The notes under the pieces were generated by a model, which saw only the letters and a list, made by a program, of their open reading frames with translations, made no database searches and was not told where the DNA came from. The translations under genes were made by a program, and so were the position numbers. 64,000 bases of DNA from the NCBI GenBank assembly GCA_001557505.1, contig LSAX01000004.1, positions 2,976,001-3,040,000 on the forward strand, in the 5' to 3' direction. Positions 1 to 12,083 of this stretch are shown here, one piece after another (position 1 is the stretch's first letter; every line of letters begins with the position of its first letter). The stretch comes from Reticulascus tulasneorum. Its lineage: Eukaryota > Ascomycota > Sordariomycetes > Glomerellales > Reticulascaceae.

Positions 1-1165
1 AGGATGTTCATCAGCAGCTTAACCACTGTGTCCATCGGCGAAAGTGCGTCGGAGAACAGGATGAAACCAATGATGATTGGGTGCTCCTTGATAAAGCCAA
101 AGTCGGCGTAGAGGGAGTTATTGTTGATGAAGACGGAGAAGAGAGCGAAGATGTAGAGGAAGTGAACCTGCACAATTAAATTAGCTTGCGGAATATCCAG
201 TCATAAATGAGAGATCATACCTGTGATATGCCGAAGAGACGAGTGGTATGCCCTAAGCTCCAGTGGCCAAGCTCATGTGCCAGAACAGCAACTACCTCTT
301 GTGTCTCGCTCTTCTCAATCAGGGTATCGTAGATGACGATGTGCTTCTTCCATGGCAGTCCAAAGAAGTATGCATTGCTGTGAGCACTGCGCTTGCTTCC
401 ATCGATAACGTAGAGCTCGTGGAGAGGGAAACTCAAGCTCTTCGCAAGAGCTTCAACGCCAGTCTTCAGATCGCCCTCTTCCAAAGGCGAGAGCTTGTTG
501 AATAACGGCAAAATAGCAATGGGATAGATCGTGATCATGAAAACCTGGAGCGCTGCCCCAAATGCCCAAAGGTAGAAGAAGAACTGGTTTCCAGTCTTCT
601 GGATGATAGCGAGGAATCCGGCAAGAATTGGTGGCGCAAGAACGAATGCCAGCAAGTTAGACTTGATCATGTCCGTAACGAAGAGTGTCGGCGTCTGCTT
701 GTTGAACCCAAATTTCTCTTCTAACACAAACGTATGGTAGATCGAGCTCGGTAGCGATAGCGCCTGCTGGACGAGTATGAATGTGAGGACGAAGACGATG
801 GAGTGGGAGATTTCGCCGGAGAATCGAGCGGGCGCGAACTGGAGCAGGAGGCTTCCAGTCCATGACCAAAGTTTAGGCAGGACGTCGTACTGAATGAATG
901 CAATGTTTTGGATTTGACTCCATAGACCGTTAACGAATTCGAATTGTGCCTTAGCGCGGCCATATGCCTGACTCTTGTCGAAAACTTCCTGCGACACCTC
1001 TTGCTCCAAGACCTTCGGTGGCTTTGTTTTCTTCAGGACCTGGTATTGGCGGAGCGACAGGAGACTTTCGAAGACATACTGGCCGACTGAGAATCCGATA
1101 ATAAGCTTCTTCCAAGGGAAGAGAGGTCGGTCCAAGAACCTGGCTAGTCGCTGAAGAAAATCCAT
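1..1165 (-). CDS. STE24: CAAX prenyl protease Ste24 (3' end outside window)
   Basis: Integral-membrane zinc metalloprotease of the ER/nuclear envelope that removes the last three residues of farnesylated CAAX proteins such as a-factor precursors. The start is the ATG at 1165-1163; the frame is open a little further upstream only through a TTG. The N-terminus (MDFLQRLARF) and several hydrophobic segments fit M48A. The zinc motif HELGHW places His297, Glu298 and His301 at the same numbers as in the yeast enzyme. A 53-nt intron (168-220, GTATGA...CAG) follows ...LFGISQ, after which the frame continues as VHFLYIFALF to the window edge. The C-terminal part, with the third zinc ligand, lies beyond base 1. 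Housekeeping gene that forms the left border of the accessory block. Confidence 0.95.
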
Positions 1166-2062
1166 AGTGCCCGGAAGCTTCTTTGACAAAGCTAGGCGAA
1201 ATGAGAGAAAGAATTGAATTGTAGCACGCTGTTGAAATGCTGACGGTTTGGCTGCCTCCAGTTACTTGAACAGGTTGTCCTCATTTTGGCTTAGGCAGAC
1301 ACTGCCGGGCACGGGCCGCGCTATGTGGCCAGGACCTCTGTCCGCAATTGGCTACGAATATTCCATCATTCAGCATTTTTCATTGGTCAAAATTCCTCTT
1401 AAAGAAGGTCGTAAAAACTGTGCCGCTTAACTGGTGGGACAAAAAGATGGCAGATTCATTTTCGCCAGTTGCAGGAAGCTTTTCCTCAGCAGTACTGTAT
1501 GTGAATGAAAGTTGTGTAAGAAGTTATCAAATATTCTATCGTTGCTATGTCTCACTAATATATTCATTGCAATATTCCATGAAGAGCTAGGTACATACGC
1601 ACTGTACTTGAATATCCTGATAAGAAAGCGGCATTGCTCTTTTAGACCCACTTGGCTATCGACCGGTCAAAATGTGGCTACGATTTGATGTGAAAATATG
1701 GACCTAATCTCTATCCTCTTGCAAATTGTAAGACTAGGTTACCGATTGTTACATTCATATTTCCAAATTCTAACAACCATGTTAGCATTATGAATGCAAT
1801 GAGTTGGATAGAGATGGTGAGCACATGCGCGGACAAGCACACTGGTCGTAGGATCACCGGCGATAATCTGCTCATTTCTCATCCATCCAAGCCATGATAC
1901 CACTCTAGACATCAGTTATGCATTTATCGAGGAGCACTGCCCACCAATATCTCTCTGCTGACCTTGGATCTGTATTTGCCTGAATCCAACTGCACTCCCA
2001 AAACAAAATCCATGGTCTAAGAATCAGAATTGGGATCCCCGAATGTTCCTCTGCTTCCTAAG
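1166..2062. other. Intergenic region between STE24 and a Zn2Cys6 regulator
   Basis: Divergent promoter region of about 900 bp. It holds one copy of the dispersed MITE-like repeat (1423-1659). No other coding or RNA feature is convincing; the small open frames on both strands show no recognisable protein. Confidence 0.6.
1423..1659 (+). mobile_element. MITE-like dispersed repeat, copy A
   Basis: About 237 bp, AT-rich, aligns along its length with 24661-24928 in the same orientation. Shared blocks include GATGGCAGATTCATT, CGCCAGTTGCAG, GAAAGTTGTGTAAGAAGTT and GTACTTGAATATCC. The ends are imperfect inverted repeats (left GGGACAAAAAGATGGCAG; reverse complement of the right end GGGTCTAAAAGAGCAATGC). 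No coding capacity. Compared with copy B it has a 23-bp extra segment after GCCAGTTGCAG and lacks an internal tandem duplication. Probably a non-autonomous DNA element; the family is not recognised. Confidence 0.65.
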
Positions 2063-4140
2063 ATGGCATCGCAGACCCCCGTCGCTAAACGCAATCGTCC
2101 AGTGCGGGCTTGCACAGCATGTAAGCAAGTGAAAGTGGGTCAGGGTCCTACCTATGCCGTGGTGATCCATAATAACTTGATAGCCTAGCTCCGCTGTGAT
2201 GCGAAGGAAACGTTTCCGCAGCCCTGTTCAAGGTGTGTTTCGAGGTCTCTAGATTGCATCGTTGATGCCACCTTTCGTCGGACCCCGGCCCGGCAGCGGC
2301 TTGATGAGATTACGCGAGAGCTGTACACCATCAAGCGCTCTATGAATGATGGTCGTGAGAACATCCAAGGATCAGCTGCCTCACAGAGTGTGTCGAATTG
2401 GTCTTCAAATGATGGTGAACAGTTTTGCGCGAGCGAGGAAGCCCTTGACGACATTCAAGATGCGCAGCTCGGAAAGTGTGTCTTGGCTCGATGTGACATT
2501 GTCACAATCTTCGCAACGTAAGAAGCTCGGCAGTTCCACAACAGTTTGCAGTATTGGGTTCTCATTTGACTAGATTCGCTGTTCACTATTATCAACATTT
2601 GCCGATAATCGAGCCATCCATGTCCGTTGGGTCAATTCAAAAATCAAACCCTTTCCTCTTCTGGACGGTTGTCGCAATCGTCATTCAACGATTACCCGCC
2701 AGCTACAAAGAGCAATGGCCCGCCCTTCTCGAACCTTACAAGGACCTGCTAGGCCGGGCCCTTCTATCAAGCCCTCTTCCGTTACTTACTGTTCAAGGAC
2801 TGCTTTATATCTGTAGCTGGCCACTTCCGGTCGAATTTCAACCAAGGGACCTAAGCTGGAATCTCAGCGGCCTCGCACTCAATGCCGCGCTCTATATGGG
2901 CCTTCACAAAGCTGGACATCCAACTTCACTTCGCTCGATCGGGGTCTTCGGGGATAGTCCGATGAGATCGATAACATGGCTGGCCACTTTTTACGTCTCC
3001 ACAAGGTAGGTCTACGCATCATGGCGTGTACTTACATGCCTGTTTGGGATTTGATATCTTCGACTCTGACAAAGACATAGTTTGAGCCATGCTGTCGGTG
3101 TTTCGGCTCCTCTTCGAGCGCCCGAGGAACTTACAGCAGTGTCCAACATCATCTCGGACTACTCGATCCCTAGGGAGTTCGCTGCTATAGCAGATCTTCA
3201 ACGCTGTCTTGCAAAATATACTACTCTAATATCTGAAAGCTTAGACGATAGCTTGGCATCTACTCTAGCCCAGCTATGTGAACAGGAATTAGGCGGAACA
3301 AAAACTCGCTTTGTGTCTTGCTGGAACCCTCGTGTTGAGTGTATCTTTCTAACAGCCAGGCTGTACGTCTGTGGGCTCTTGGCGGTCACGCAGCTCCGGC
3401 ATTTGGGAAGGGGGGATGAAGATTTGTCAACCCAGTCAGAGTTACTATCCCATCGTGCGCATCTTGCGCAGGGCCTTGCGGTTGCAATTCGCGATATTGA
3501 AATCATCTGCAATACCCTGCCCGTAACAGAACCTTCACATCTGTTTGCGGACCGCGTCCCACCGCAAAAGGACCTCTACTACGGCGGGCTTCCCAAATTT
3601 TACTTCCGTTCCTTGGTCTTCGCGGCATTCTATCTCCTTCGCTTCTTTGCCTTTGGGGGTTGGTGCAGCACGGGAGACAGAGACCTCGCACGCAATCATG
3701 TCATTATGGTGCATACCTATCTGAAAAGGTCTTCAGCCGATCCACTCGATGAGTCTGGCCGTGCAGCCGCCGCAATCGACGCCCTTTGTCGGGGCTCGAC
3801 AGCTGGCCCAACAAAGGGAATGGCCGCTCTGAAGATCAGCGACCGATTGGCCGCTTCAATCGCTTTCGACGCAGTTGCCACTTCCAGTGAACTCAGAAAC
3901 AAGCCGACGCAAGTCAAAAATGACTGGGACACTCCACATCAGAATCTAAATCTTGACTCACCTCCCGACGCGACATTTCCGGGCATCGAACCAGCACGGC
4001 GAGGTGAAGAAAGCCAGTTTACTGCGGCCCAAGATTGGGAGTGGAATACCGATCTGCCACATTACATGATGGAAGGGTTTGATTTGGAGATGTTGGGCCT
4101 CTCCGATGACTTCTTTGCAGATCCGAGAATTATTGGCTAG
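2063..4140 (+). CDS. Zn2Cys6 fungal transcription factor
   Basis: Predicted 630-aa nuclear regulator in four exons: 2063-2134, 2189-2517, 2574-3005, 3081-4140 (introns of 54, 56 and 75 nt; all junctions keep frame). The N-terminal binuclear cluster reads C-TA-C-KQVKLR-C...C-SR-C-VSRSLD-C within residues about 18-46 and is split by intron 1 just before LRC. A basic stretch (KRNRPVR) precedes it and a short possible coiled coil follows. The middle region resembles the fungal-specific regulatory domain, and the last ~45 residues are acidic and aromatic, as in activation domains. It is convergent with the AtuA-like gene (220 bp apart), and the MFS gene lies beyond that, so it is the likely pathway regulator. 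The target is unknown; the cluster is somewhat like War1-type regulators, which is only an impression. Confidence 0.9.
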
Positions 4141-4359
4141 CGAGGACATATTTATAAGAAGAGTACCTCACCATTTCGAAAGCAGATTTTGTCCTAATGA
4201 GCCAAAAATTAGTCGGTTAGGTTCGCGAGCGCGACCCTTTGAACCCTAGAGGGCTCAAAGGACCCTGCAGGTTGATCGGACTACTCTAGTGTGGGCTTTC
4301 AGAAGGGGGGCCAGAATATCAGTCGCAACCCGAACTTCCGTCAACGTTCTTACTTCTTG

Positions 4360-6475
4360 TCAAATGTCTCGTTTTGCAGCCTTCATCAAAATCCCTTGGA
4401 TTTTGTCTGATAAAGCTGCTGGCAGCTTCAAGTTCATCAGAGGCATATAGAGTTGCGATCCATGCACATCATCTTCCATAAATCCACCAGCAGGGACACA
4501 CTTGCCGTTCCTAATCCGAGGAATTGTCAACTTGTATGCCTGGGCTTGGTCGAAGAAGCCAGACCAAATCAGCTGCTCCTGTTTGATCTTGAACAAGGTG
4601 GACATGGTGCCACTGTTGAGAAGATCCGCATCTTTCACGGCATGATAGACTTCATCAAGCTCGAACATCACATCGAATGTGATCTCGTACGGCCCGGCAT
4701 TCTTAGAACGCACCACCTTCGAAAGATCGCCAAGAGTTGGGTTCGGAGGCAATGACGTTAGTGGAGGGGATTGGAGCTGCTTAATGAGGTCGGCAATTTT
4801 CTCGCGATTTTTTGCGGATTTCTCACCATGGATCATATTCTGAATTGGTGCAGAGCTGTTCGATAGACCGTTGCCTTGCCGCTCGTCCTGACCGAAATTG
4901 AAGGACTCGACACGAAACAAGGGCGTGTCGTTCCTCAGTCTCTCCTCGCCGTCCTTCAAATCCATCAAGTGGTACACACAGAATTCAGTGCATTGCCCGA
5001 GGGGGATCGTGGACAAACCTCCGATTCCATGCGAGAAGTTGCCGCTAGTTGCTTTCTGCCCCTTATACGGAGCGTGAATGCTACCAATCTTGGCCGTTGA
5101 TACAATGCTGGTGGCAAGTTCCTGAGTGGAAGCGAGTGCTTCTCCAATGACGCAGACTTCTTCGGGTACACCGCCATCTGGGTGCTTACCATATACATGC
5201 CAGTCAAGCTCCCAGGTACCCGGCATATCTTCGTGCATCTGTGTCACATATGTGTGGATAATCGACAGAAACTGGTCCATCTGGGAAATCAAGATTGCTG
5301 TTTTACAATGTTGGTCAACGGCAAATAACAGTGTAAAGGAAGAGAGCACTCACGGTCTTTGTGTGCGCCAACATACATCGCCCGATAACCAACACTTTTG
5401 GCCCCTTCCAGCTTGATTTGGTAGACGCCTCGCCCCTCTTCTTTCGAAAAACCGAACCTGCCTCCCCGAACTCTCACCGTGCGGTTATCGTCAAGCTGCT
5501 CGTATTCCGAGGTGGCCAGATCGAGATATCCTCCAGGGCCGTAGAGTATGTCGGGTCGTGACTTCTCATACAAAGTATGCGCAGCAACAGACAAAGGCGT
5601 GCACCTCGCCGTAGGCGTCATTGGTGTAATGTCAAATGTGCCATCAACATATATCGTGGCAAGTGCGCCACCACCTTTGGGCTGTGCGCAAAGCCCGCCG
5701 CATTCCATAATCTTGCCCATGTGCGTGAAACCACCGAAGCGACGACTTGGGCTTTCTGCAGTCTTCTGATCCAGTTTCTGGTACGCATATTCGGCGAAGG
5801 CTATATAAGGTGCCGGGTCGTATGCTCGGCCGCCGACCAAGACACTCAAATTCGGATGGTCTTGTAGGGCGTCGATGAAAGGTTCAGGCCCCATCTGGGA
5901 TGCAATGACAGTGGCCTCATCGATATCTGATTCTGACAATGGCGGAACTGCAGGTCCGCAGCCAGTTATGGCTCCAGATCTCAGGCGCTCCTTCACGAGC
6001 TCCTTGCTAATGTCTGAGAATATCGCAACGACCTTGAGTCCGCTACGTGTCAAAGGCGGTGGTCAGTGTCGTTGTCTTACGTTTTTGCGGTGCAGCTTTG
6101 AGCTTACCCAATCTCGGTTTCTATCAAAAGCTCCTGAATAACTTTGACGATTTCGCGTGTGTTTTCGTCCGTACCACTGCCGCCGGCGGAGCTGACTATC
6201 AGTGGCACTTTGAAGAGACAAGCTGAGGCAACCAGCTTTCGCAGATCACGCACGTATGAGGTGCGAGGCACCGTCATGCCTCCAACAGCCAGTTTCTGTG
6301 GGCCGCTATCGGTTGAACCGGAGTCTAAAATCAACGCAGTGGGCGTCCCTGTGGCCGTAAAGACTCTAAGAGCGTCATCGGTTTGGTTGGCATCGACGCC
6401 GTAGCCCAGCATGCCAATAGGAGTCACGATATGGCATAGCGGCTGTAGGGATGTGGCTTCTATTGGAGAATTCAT
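4360..6475 (-). CDS. AtuA/DUF1446 protein fused to a C-terminal DUF4387 domain
   Basis: Predicted 664 aa in three exons: 6475-6108, 6042-5354, 5297-4360 (introns 65 and 56 nt). The start is the ATG at 6475. Residues ~10-450 match the acyclic terpene utilisation AtuA family (DUF1446): an N-terminal GYGVDAN-type glycine-rich region, SSAGGSGTD, LVGGRAYDPAP, MECGGLCAQPKGG, and the junction HKDPILISQ that confirms intron 2. Residues ~541-645 match DUF4387 (DLSKVVRSKNAGP, ITFDVMF, GFFDQA...IPRI). In bacteria I know these two families as separate neighbouring genes; here they are one polypeptide. AtuA is required for citronellol/geraniol catabolism in Pseudomonas, but the biochemical activity of the family is not established. 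The substrate is unknown. A ~880 bp promoter region is shared with the divergent MFS gene. Confidence 0.88.
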
Positions 6476-7355
6476 ATTTTCAGGCAAATAAAGATCGGTC
6501 GTTATTATACTTGTTGAAAAGGGCGAGCTGATCGATCGCTTTTCAGGCTACATGGTGGCTCATTTAAGCCTCACCACGCTCTTGAATGAGCATGGAGTCG
6601 GGGTTCAGAGAAAGTCCGTCTTTCCCAAAGTTCCCGAAGAGTGCCAGCAGAGTTTCGGTCCCTAGTCCGCACGTGCCAAACATGCCATTGAGTTGGGAAT
6701 TTGCGTTATGTTAAGATCTATACGGCCCTCGGCTAGAACGGTGACTCGGCCTTATGAGCGAGCCTCGCACACAGGAGCGAAACTCGCACATTATCTCTCT
6801 TCCCGTACGAAGCTCACAGCCACCTGCTCACATCCAAGCCCCATTTTGCGTAAGTTGCAAACTGCAGAGCAATAAGGGCATATGATGCATCCTTCGTACC
6901 CACCCGCTCGATCGCTTGTAAGCGCATCTCGCACCTTGGCAACGACTTCTCCACATCTTTCACTCACCTCAAGCTATGCACACATCCTCAGCCTTGTCCC
7001 AACCACGACGCATATCTACGTTGAGTACAAGGAATACAATGAGACCAATGTCATGTTTTAAAGTCACGGCACTAGAAACGGTACAAGCTACCCCGCCAAA
7101 TTCAAGCATATTCTTTTGCTGGCGAACCCTGCAGGTGGCGCTCCTCATGATGGCAGTTTGCATACATGGCATAGCTCCTACCTAACATGTGCTCTGTGTA
7201 ACGGACTTCAGAACTTACTCAGTATCTCTCTATATAAGTGGCGGGTCGGAGCAATGATGGATCACAATTCTTTTCCTCAACTTCAGATTCTCTCCCGAGT
7301 TTGAGTCTCTTTTGCCTCTTTGTTCTTTGGCTTCAGTCAGTTTGCTGTAGCAGTC
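6476..7355. promoter_or_regulatory. Bidirectional promoter region between AtuA-like gene and MFS transporter
   Basis: 880 bp between two divergent start codons, with no credible coding sequence. It carries a TATA element on the transporter side. Probable place for binding sites of the adjacent Zn2Cys6 regulator, but I could not identify a convincing CGG-type inverted repeat by eye. Confidence 0.5.
7231..7238 (+). promoter_or_regulatory. TATA box of the MFS transporter
   Basis: TATATAAG lies 118 bp upstream of the ATG at 7356, a usual distance for a fungal core promoter with a short leader. Confidence 0.55.
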
Positions 7356-9003
7356 ATGTCGAACACCAACGACAAGTGTGGTGGAGAGGTCGCCCAAATC
7401 CCATTGACTTTGACCCCGGCTCAAAAAGTTGAGTATCAGGAGATGAGCGCGCAGGAGAAGCTCGACCATTACGGAAATTTCTCAGGGGAAGAGACGTCAG
7501 ATGAAGCACAGCTAGCTGTACGAGCAGCCGAACGGAAGGTCAAGTTCAAGATAGACTTCATCATTCTTCCTTTGCTATCCTCGGTTTACTTCCTTGCCCA
7601 GATGGTACTTCCCCGACGTCATTTTGACAACTGCGTATGCTAATCTGCCACAGGGCCGTACCGACTTGGCCAATGCCAAGATTGCTGGCATGGATAAGGC
7701 GCTTGACCTCAGTCCTAAGCAATACTCCAACGTCAGTAGTATGTTCTATGTAGGCTACATTCTGTTTCAACTGCCAGGGACTTTGCTTGTCAGAAAGATT
7801 GGGGCACCCTTACAGGTAATGCCTGGCACTGCCGCTCTCATTCACACTTGGTTCTAAAACATCAGATAGTTCGGTTTGGGGATGATTGCATGGGGTCTTG
7901 TCACAACACTCACCGTCAAGGTACAAAGCTACGGTGGACTCCTTGCAACTCGCATACTCATTGGTTGTGCCGAAGCATTCGTCCAAGGCGCCGTGTTTTA
8001 CCTCTCCTTCTGGTATTCTCATCGAGAGCTCGCAACTCGTGGCGCTATCTTCTACTCCACGGCCGCCCTTGCCGGATCCTTCAACGGTCTTATTAGCTAT
8101 TCAGTTCAGCAGAACCTCGAAGGTGCCAACGGCTGGCCAGCATGGCGCTGGATCTTCTTCATCCAGGGCCTCACGCCTATCGGGTGGGCTTTCGTTGTGA
8201 TGCTCCTGCTGCCGAAGACTCCTGAAGCGGCTCCCAAGGCATATTTCACCGACAAGGAGAAGGAGATCCTTGTCAAGCGATCTCACGCCGCGAGAAACAC
8301 CGGAGAGTCCAAGATTCAGCTGAAGCTCATTCTTAAACTCTTGATAGATCCCAAGTTCTGGATGCTTTCGGCTGTCGATATGGGACAGCACTTCTGCGTC
8401 GGTAGCTTGTCCAACTTCCTCCCCGACATTCTCCGCGGCTTTGGCTGGACATCTGTCAAATCACAACTCATGACAGTAATTGTATACGCCTGCGCCTTTG
8501 TCGGTCTCATCTTCTGGTCACGAGTCTCAGACAAGCTAGGCAAGCGCGGCCTAATAATATGCGTCAACTCTGCCATTGCCACCATCGGATACGCTTTGCT
8601 CCTCGCACTCGACAGCCCCACCCCTCGGTTCGCGGCCACCTGTATATGCGCATTTTCGGTATACCCTAATATTGTCATCGTGCTTACATGGGCGGCGGTC
8701 AACAATCCAGGTTATACATATCGTGCCTCTGCTGCGGCGATTATCAATATGGTCTCGCAGTGCATTTCGATCGCTGGGAGCCAAGTATACAGCGACCCCC
8801 CGGTTTATCGAAAAGGAAACTCGACGGCAATGGGGCTTATGGCATTCACAAGCTGTGTTTCAATTGTGTTGATGTGGCATTATAACCAAATGAATAAGAA
8901 GAAACTACGCGAGCTCAACTCGGACGAGTCGAACAGATTGAGGTCACTGTATACTATTGATGATATCGGTCATCACCATCCCGATATCTTCTTCCAGCTA
9001 TAG
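7356..9003 (+). CDS. MFS transporter, anion:cation symporter (Dal5/Tna1-like)
   Basis: Predicted 514-aa plasma-membrane transporter in three exons: 7356-7604, 7654-7815, 7870-9003 (introns 49 and 54 nt). A hydrophilic N-terminus of ~65 residues is followed by about 12 hydrophobic segments. Family signs are the long first loop (LDLSPKQYSNVSSMFYVGY), LLATRILIGCAEA and FYLSFWYSHRELATR, the usual ACS signature after TM4, and the ...GWPAWRWIFFIQG... segment. ACS members import small organic anions such as allantoate, nicotinate, pantothenate or tartrate; the substrate here is not determinable. It is divergent from the AtuA-DUF4387 gene and close to a Zn2Cys6 regulator, so I infer it imports the substrate or inducer of that pathway. 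Confidence 0.92.
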
Positions 9004-9488
9004 GATGTCGCGAGCCGGGTTTTCTCAGATAAAAAAGCAGCGATGGCGGCCTTGGATTAGCGTTTACTTGATTGTTTGGGGGCATGGTATGGGGCATGAT
9101 CTTAGAAACATGCCAGGATTTCTGGTGAAACTTTGCAACGAAGGTCGGTATATAGCTAGTTCAGGGGATGTGATCAGTATGACTTCATATTCAAGAAGAC
9201 ACAAAACACAGTGGTTAGACATTTAACGGTCACTGGTTTTACGTATTTATCAAGTCCTTGGCATACAGTTACAGTCATTCAAAGGCCAATCCCCTGGTAC
9301 CGTACCCGCGCGTCGTCTCCTTCCCAATTTGTCCACATGACTATGGTGTAGACTCCGGCAATTATTAGATCTTAATGGTAACATATGTCTTGGCCTGGCC
9401 CAAGCCCACATCCAGCGACCTGGCCAGCCAAACCCCTTTGTAAATCTCGTCACAACCCTCGTTTTCCAACCCGGAGAAAAGGAAAATC
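9004..9488. other. Intergenic, MFS terminator and HET promoter
   Basis: 485 bp between two genes transcribed in the same direction. No repeat, RNA gene or further coding region is evident. Confidence 0.5.
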
Positions 9489-11835
9489 ATGAATCGCACG
9501 ATTGACCCAACAACTTGCGCCATTTGCATGGCTATCTTCATGGGCGGGGATGCGTTCAAGGACGTACCGGCTAATCGGGAGCTTATGACATGGAGGAAGA
9601 GTAGAACTGAGCTTGAGGCAGCCGTGCAGGCCGGCTGCCCTCTGTGCACTGCCTTCCGCTCCAGATTTCGTAAGGATATATACAACACACGTGTACCTGG
9701 AGGACGTCCAGTACAAGATATAGCGCCCAAGTTCACCTTGATGGGAAGCAATGATGTTATTGGCATCATAGCGGATGCACCATTCCACAGCGGCGACTTT
9801 CTATCGTTCCAGCTGCTCACAACTGGAGGTATGCTAGATAGCCAGGCGTAATTGCAAGCTGACTAATACCAAGCTAGACGACGCGGCCGCGAAGCATATC
9901 CCGCAACGTCAACCCGGCCCTGATGTCTCTTCTCCTCAAGCATTTGAGCGCGCCAAGCTTTGGGTCGATGTGTGCAATGAGAGTCACGATACCTGTCTGA
10001 AGCTCGGAAAGTCGCCTCTGCCTACCCGTGTCATAGATGTCAGCCCATCAGACAACCCAGAGGGTGCTAGGCTTTTCGTTAGCAACGACGTGGTTGCTCC
10101 ATATGTAGCTCTGAGTTACTGCTGGGGTACAGCATCGTATCGAACGACTACGGATAATATACGGTTTCATGTGAATCACGAGGTGCCGACAGAGTTGCTT
10201 CCCAGGACGATCCAAGATGCGATCCGCGTTACACGAGAGCTGGGTGTCCGATATCTTTGGGTTGATTCGCTCTGCATAATACAAGACTCGCCCGATGATA
10301 TGACGACGGAGCTCTCACGGATGATGGACATTTATAGAAACGCCTACGTTACTGTTTCGGCCGCACATGCTCAGGATGCCCGACAGGGCTTCCTGGATGA
10401 TCGAGATTCCATGTCGATAATTCAAGGTGAGGCCCCGATATATCTGCCCTACAAAACCGAGGCTGGTGATGTCGGGACGGTCGGGTTGTTCAAAAAGTCC
10501 GAAACAAAGCTCATCCGTGATCCCGTCCACTCGAGAGCTTGGACGATGCAAGAACACTTATTGACACCTCGAATGATCGTGTACGGGACACTTCAGATGT
10601 TTTGGGTCTGTCGAGCCACAGTCCTTCAATGCGGCGATCAGATCTCCCTAGGATACAAAGTCCACAGAAAACAGTGGGAGACTATGCACCGAAACCTCTC
10701 TCCGCATGCCGAGCAAACAGCAGCAATAAGCCAGAGATCCGTAGCTCTGACTACACTCTGGGCTAGCATATTTGACCAGATGTCCCATCGAAAAGCATAT
10801 GACCCTGTCCACAAGTTGATCACAAATCTCGTGCTGGCACGCGTAACGGGCGAGATGTTGAAGCAGCCCAGTGGGGAATTTACGGAGGACATGGCGATGC
10901 CACTAGCAGATATCATTAAAGATGTGTCGGAAAAGTGGAAGCAGGGAATGGGCAACCAACCCTACGATAAGGTGAAAGCCGCAACGGCTGTCTTCAGAAC
11001 GTGGACCCTCATGCAATCCCCATGGGCCACATCTCCGATTGTGGTGTCTGAGACTGCCTCTTTGTGGAAGGACGTGGTGGAGGAGTATTCGAGCCGCAAC
11101 TTGTCGTATCATGCGGACAAGCTACCTGCCATTGCGGCTATCGTTGCGGCATTCAGTAAGCTAACTGATGACCAGTATGTGCTTGGCCATTGGCGAAGGG
11201 ATCTTCTCCCTCAACTTACCTGGGTATCTACCAAGCCGGAGACCTCGAAACGGCCCGTGGTGGATCGAAATTTGGAGAGTCCATCATGGTCATGGCTGTC
11301 GCTCGACGGGCCAGTAGAGATATGGCCCCGCCTGCTTGAGAACCCGGCCAAGACACCGGTCGCCGAAGTCGTTGCATTCACCGCATCCCCGCTCCACTCG
11401 ATCCTCCCGTTTGGCCCCGTCAAATCTTCCACCCTTAGAATCCGCGGCTATCTCAAGCCCATCATTCTAGATTATGAGACCAAAACCGCCAAGCCCGATG
11501 TACAACTGAACTTCGGCGACAAGCCGATTAACGTGGACTTTGACTGTAGGTCACCCAGCAGCCAGTTCCAGAGGGGCAAGAGACCTGCATTCTGCATGGC
11601 GCTCGTGAAGTGGGTCTCGATCTTCGAATGGGGGCTTGGTAACAACGATACTGCGCAGGCGGTGGGCGGGATTGTGATGGACGTTTCGAATGGTGAAGCG
11701 ACCAGGATTGGATCGTTCTCCGGGGGCCGGACTTGTCGGCCGGATGGGGATGTGCAGTATGTGAATGCTGGAGAGTTTGAGAGAGGGTTTCGATGGTTGA
11801 CTATGGGATATAAGGCCACAATCTCTCTTCTTTGA
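9489..11835 (+). CDS. HET-domain (heterokaryon incompatibility) protein
   Basis: Predicted 765 aa in two exons, 9489-9828 and 9878-11835 (49-nt intron with a GACTAATAC branch point). The N-terminus has a CxxC...CxxC pattern (CAIC...CPLC) that could bind metal. The HET domain lies at residues ~145-300: VALSYCWG, LPRTIQDAI, LGVRYLWVDSLCIIQD, then MMDIYRNAYVTVSA and the SRAWTMQEHLL block. HET domains occur in fungal allorecognition and act in cytoplasmic cell-death responses. The C-terminal ~400 residues have no recognised domain and may carry specificity. One of two HET genes in this accessory block; there is no neighbour that would indicate a NLR-type partner. Confidence 0.93.
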
Positions 11836-12083
11836 CGAGTATGGCAGTAAGATAAGCAATCACGCAATGATGTAGGCACTATCACAATGATGAGGACAAG
11901 TTTTCACGGGATATACTTAGGATTGGCGTCTTGTGAGGGAGTACAGTTTGCCACTCTATAGATACACTGCTAATACTAGTATCTATTAGGCAAATCGTAC
12001 ATCTACTTGCACACTGCCCACCTCGAGCCTCGTTCACTCTGCGCCGGTGATGACTAAATGTATCCAGGTTTCCCCTACAAAGC

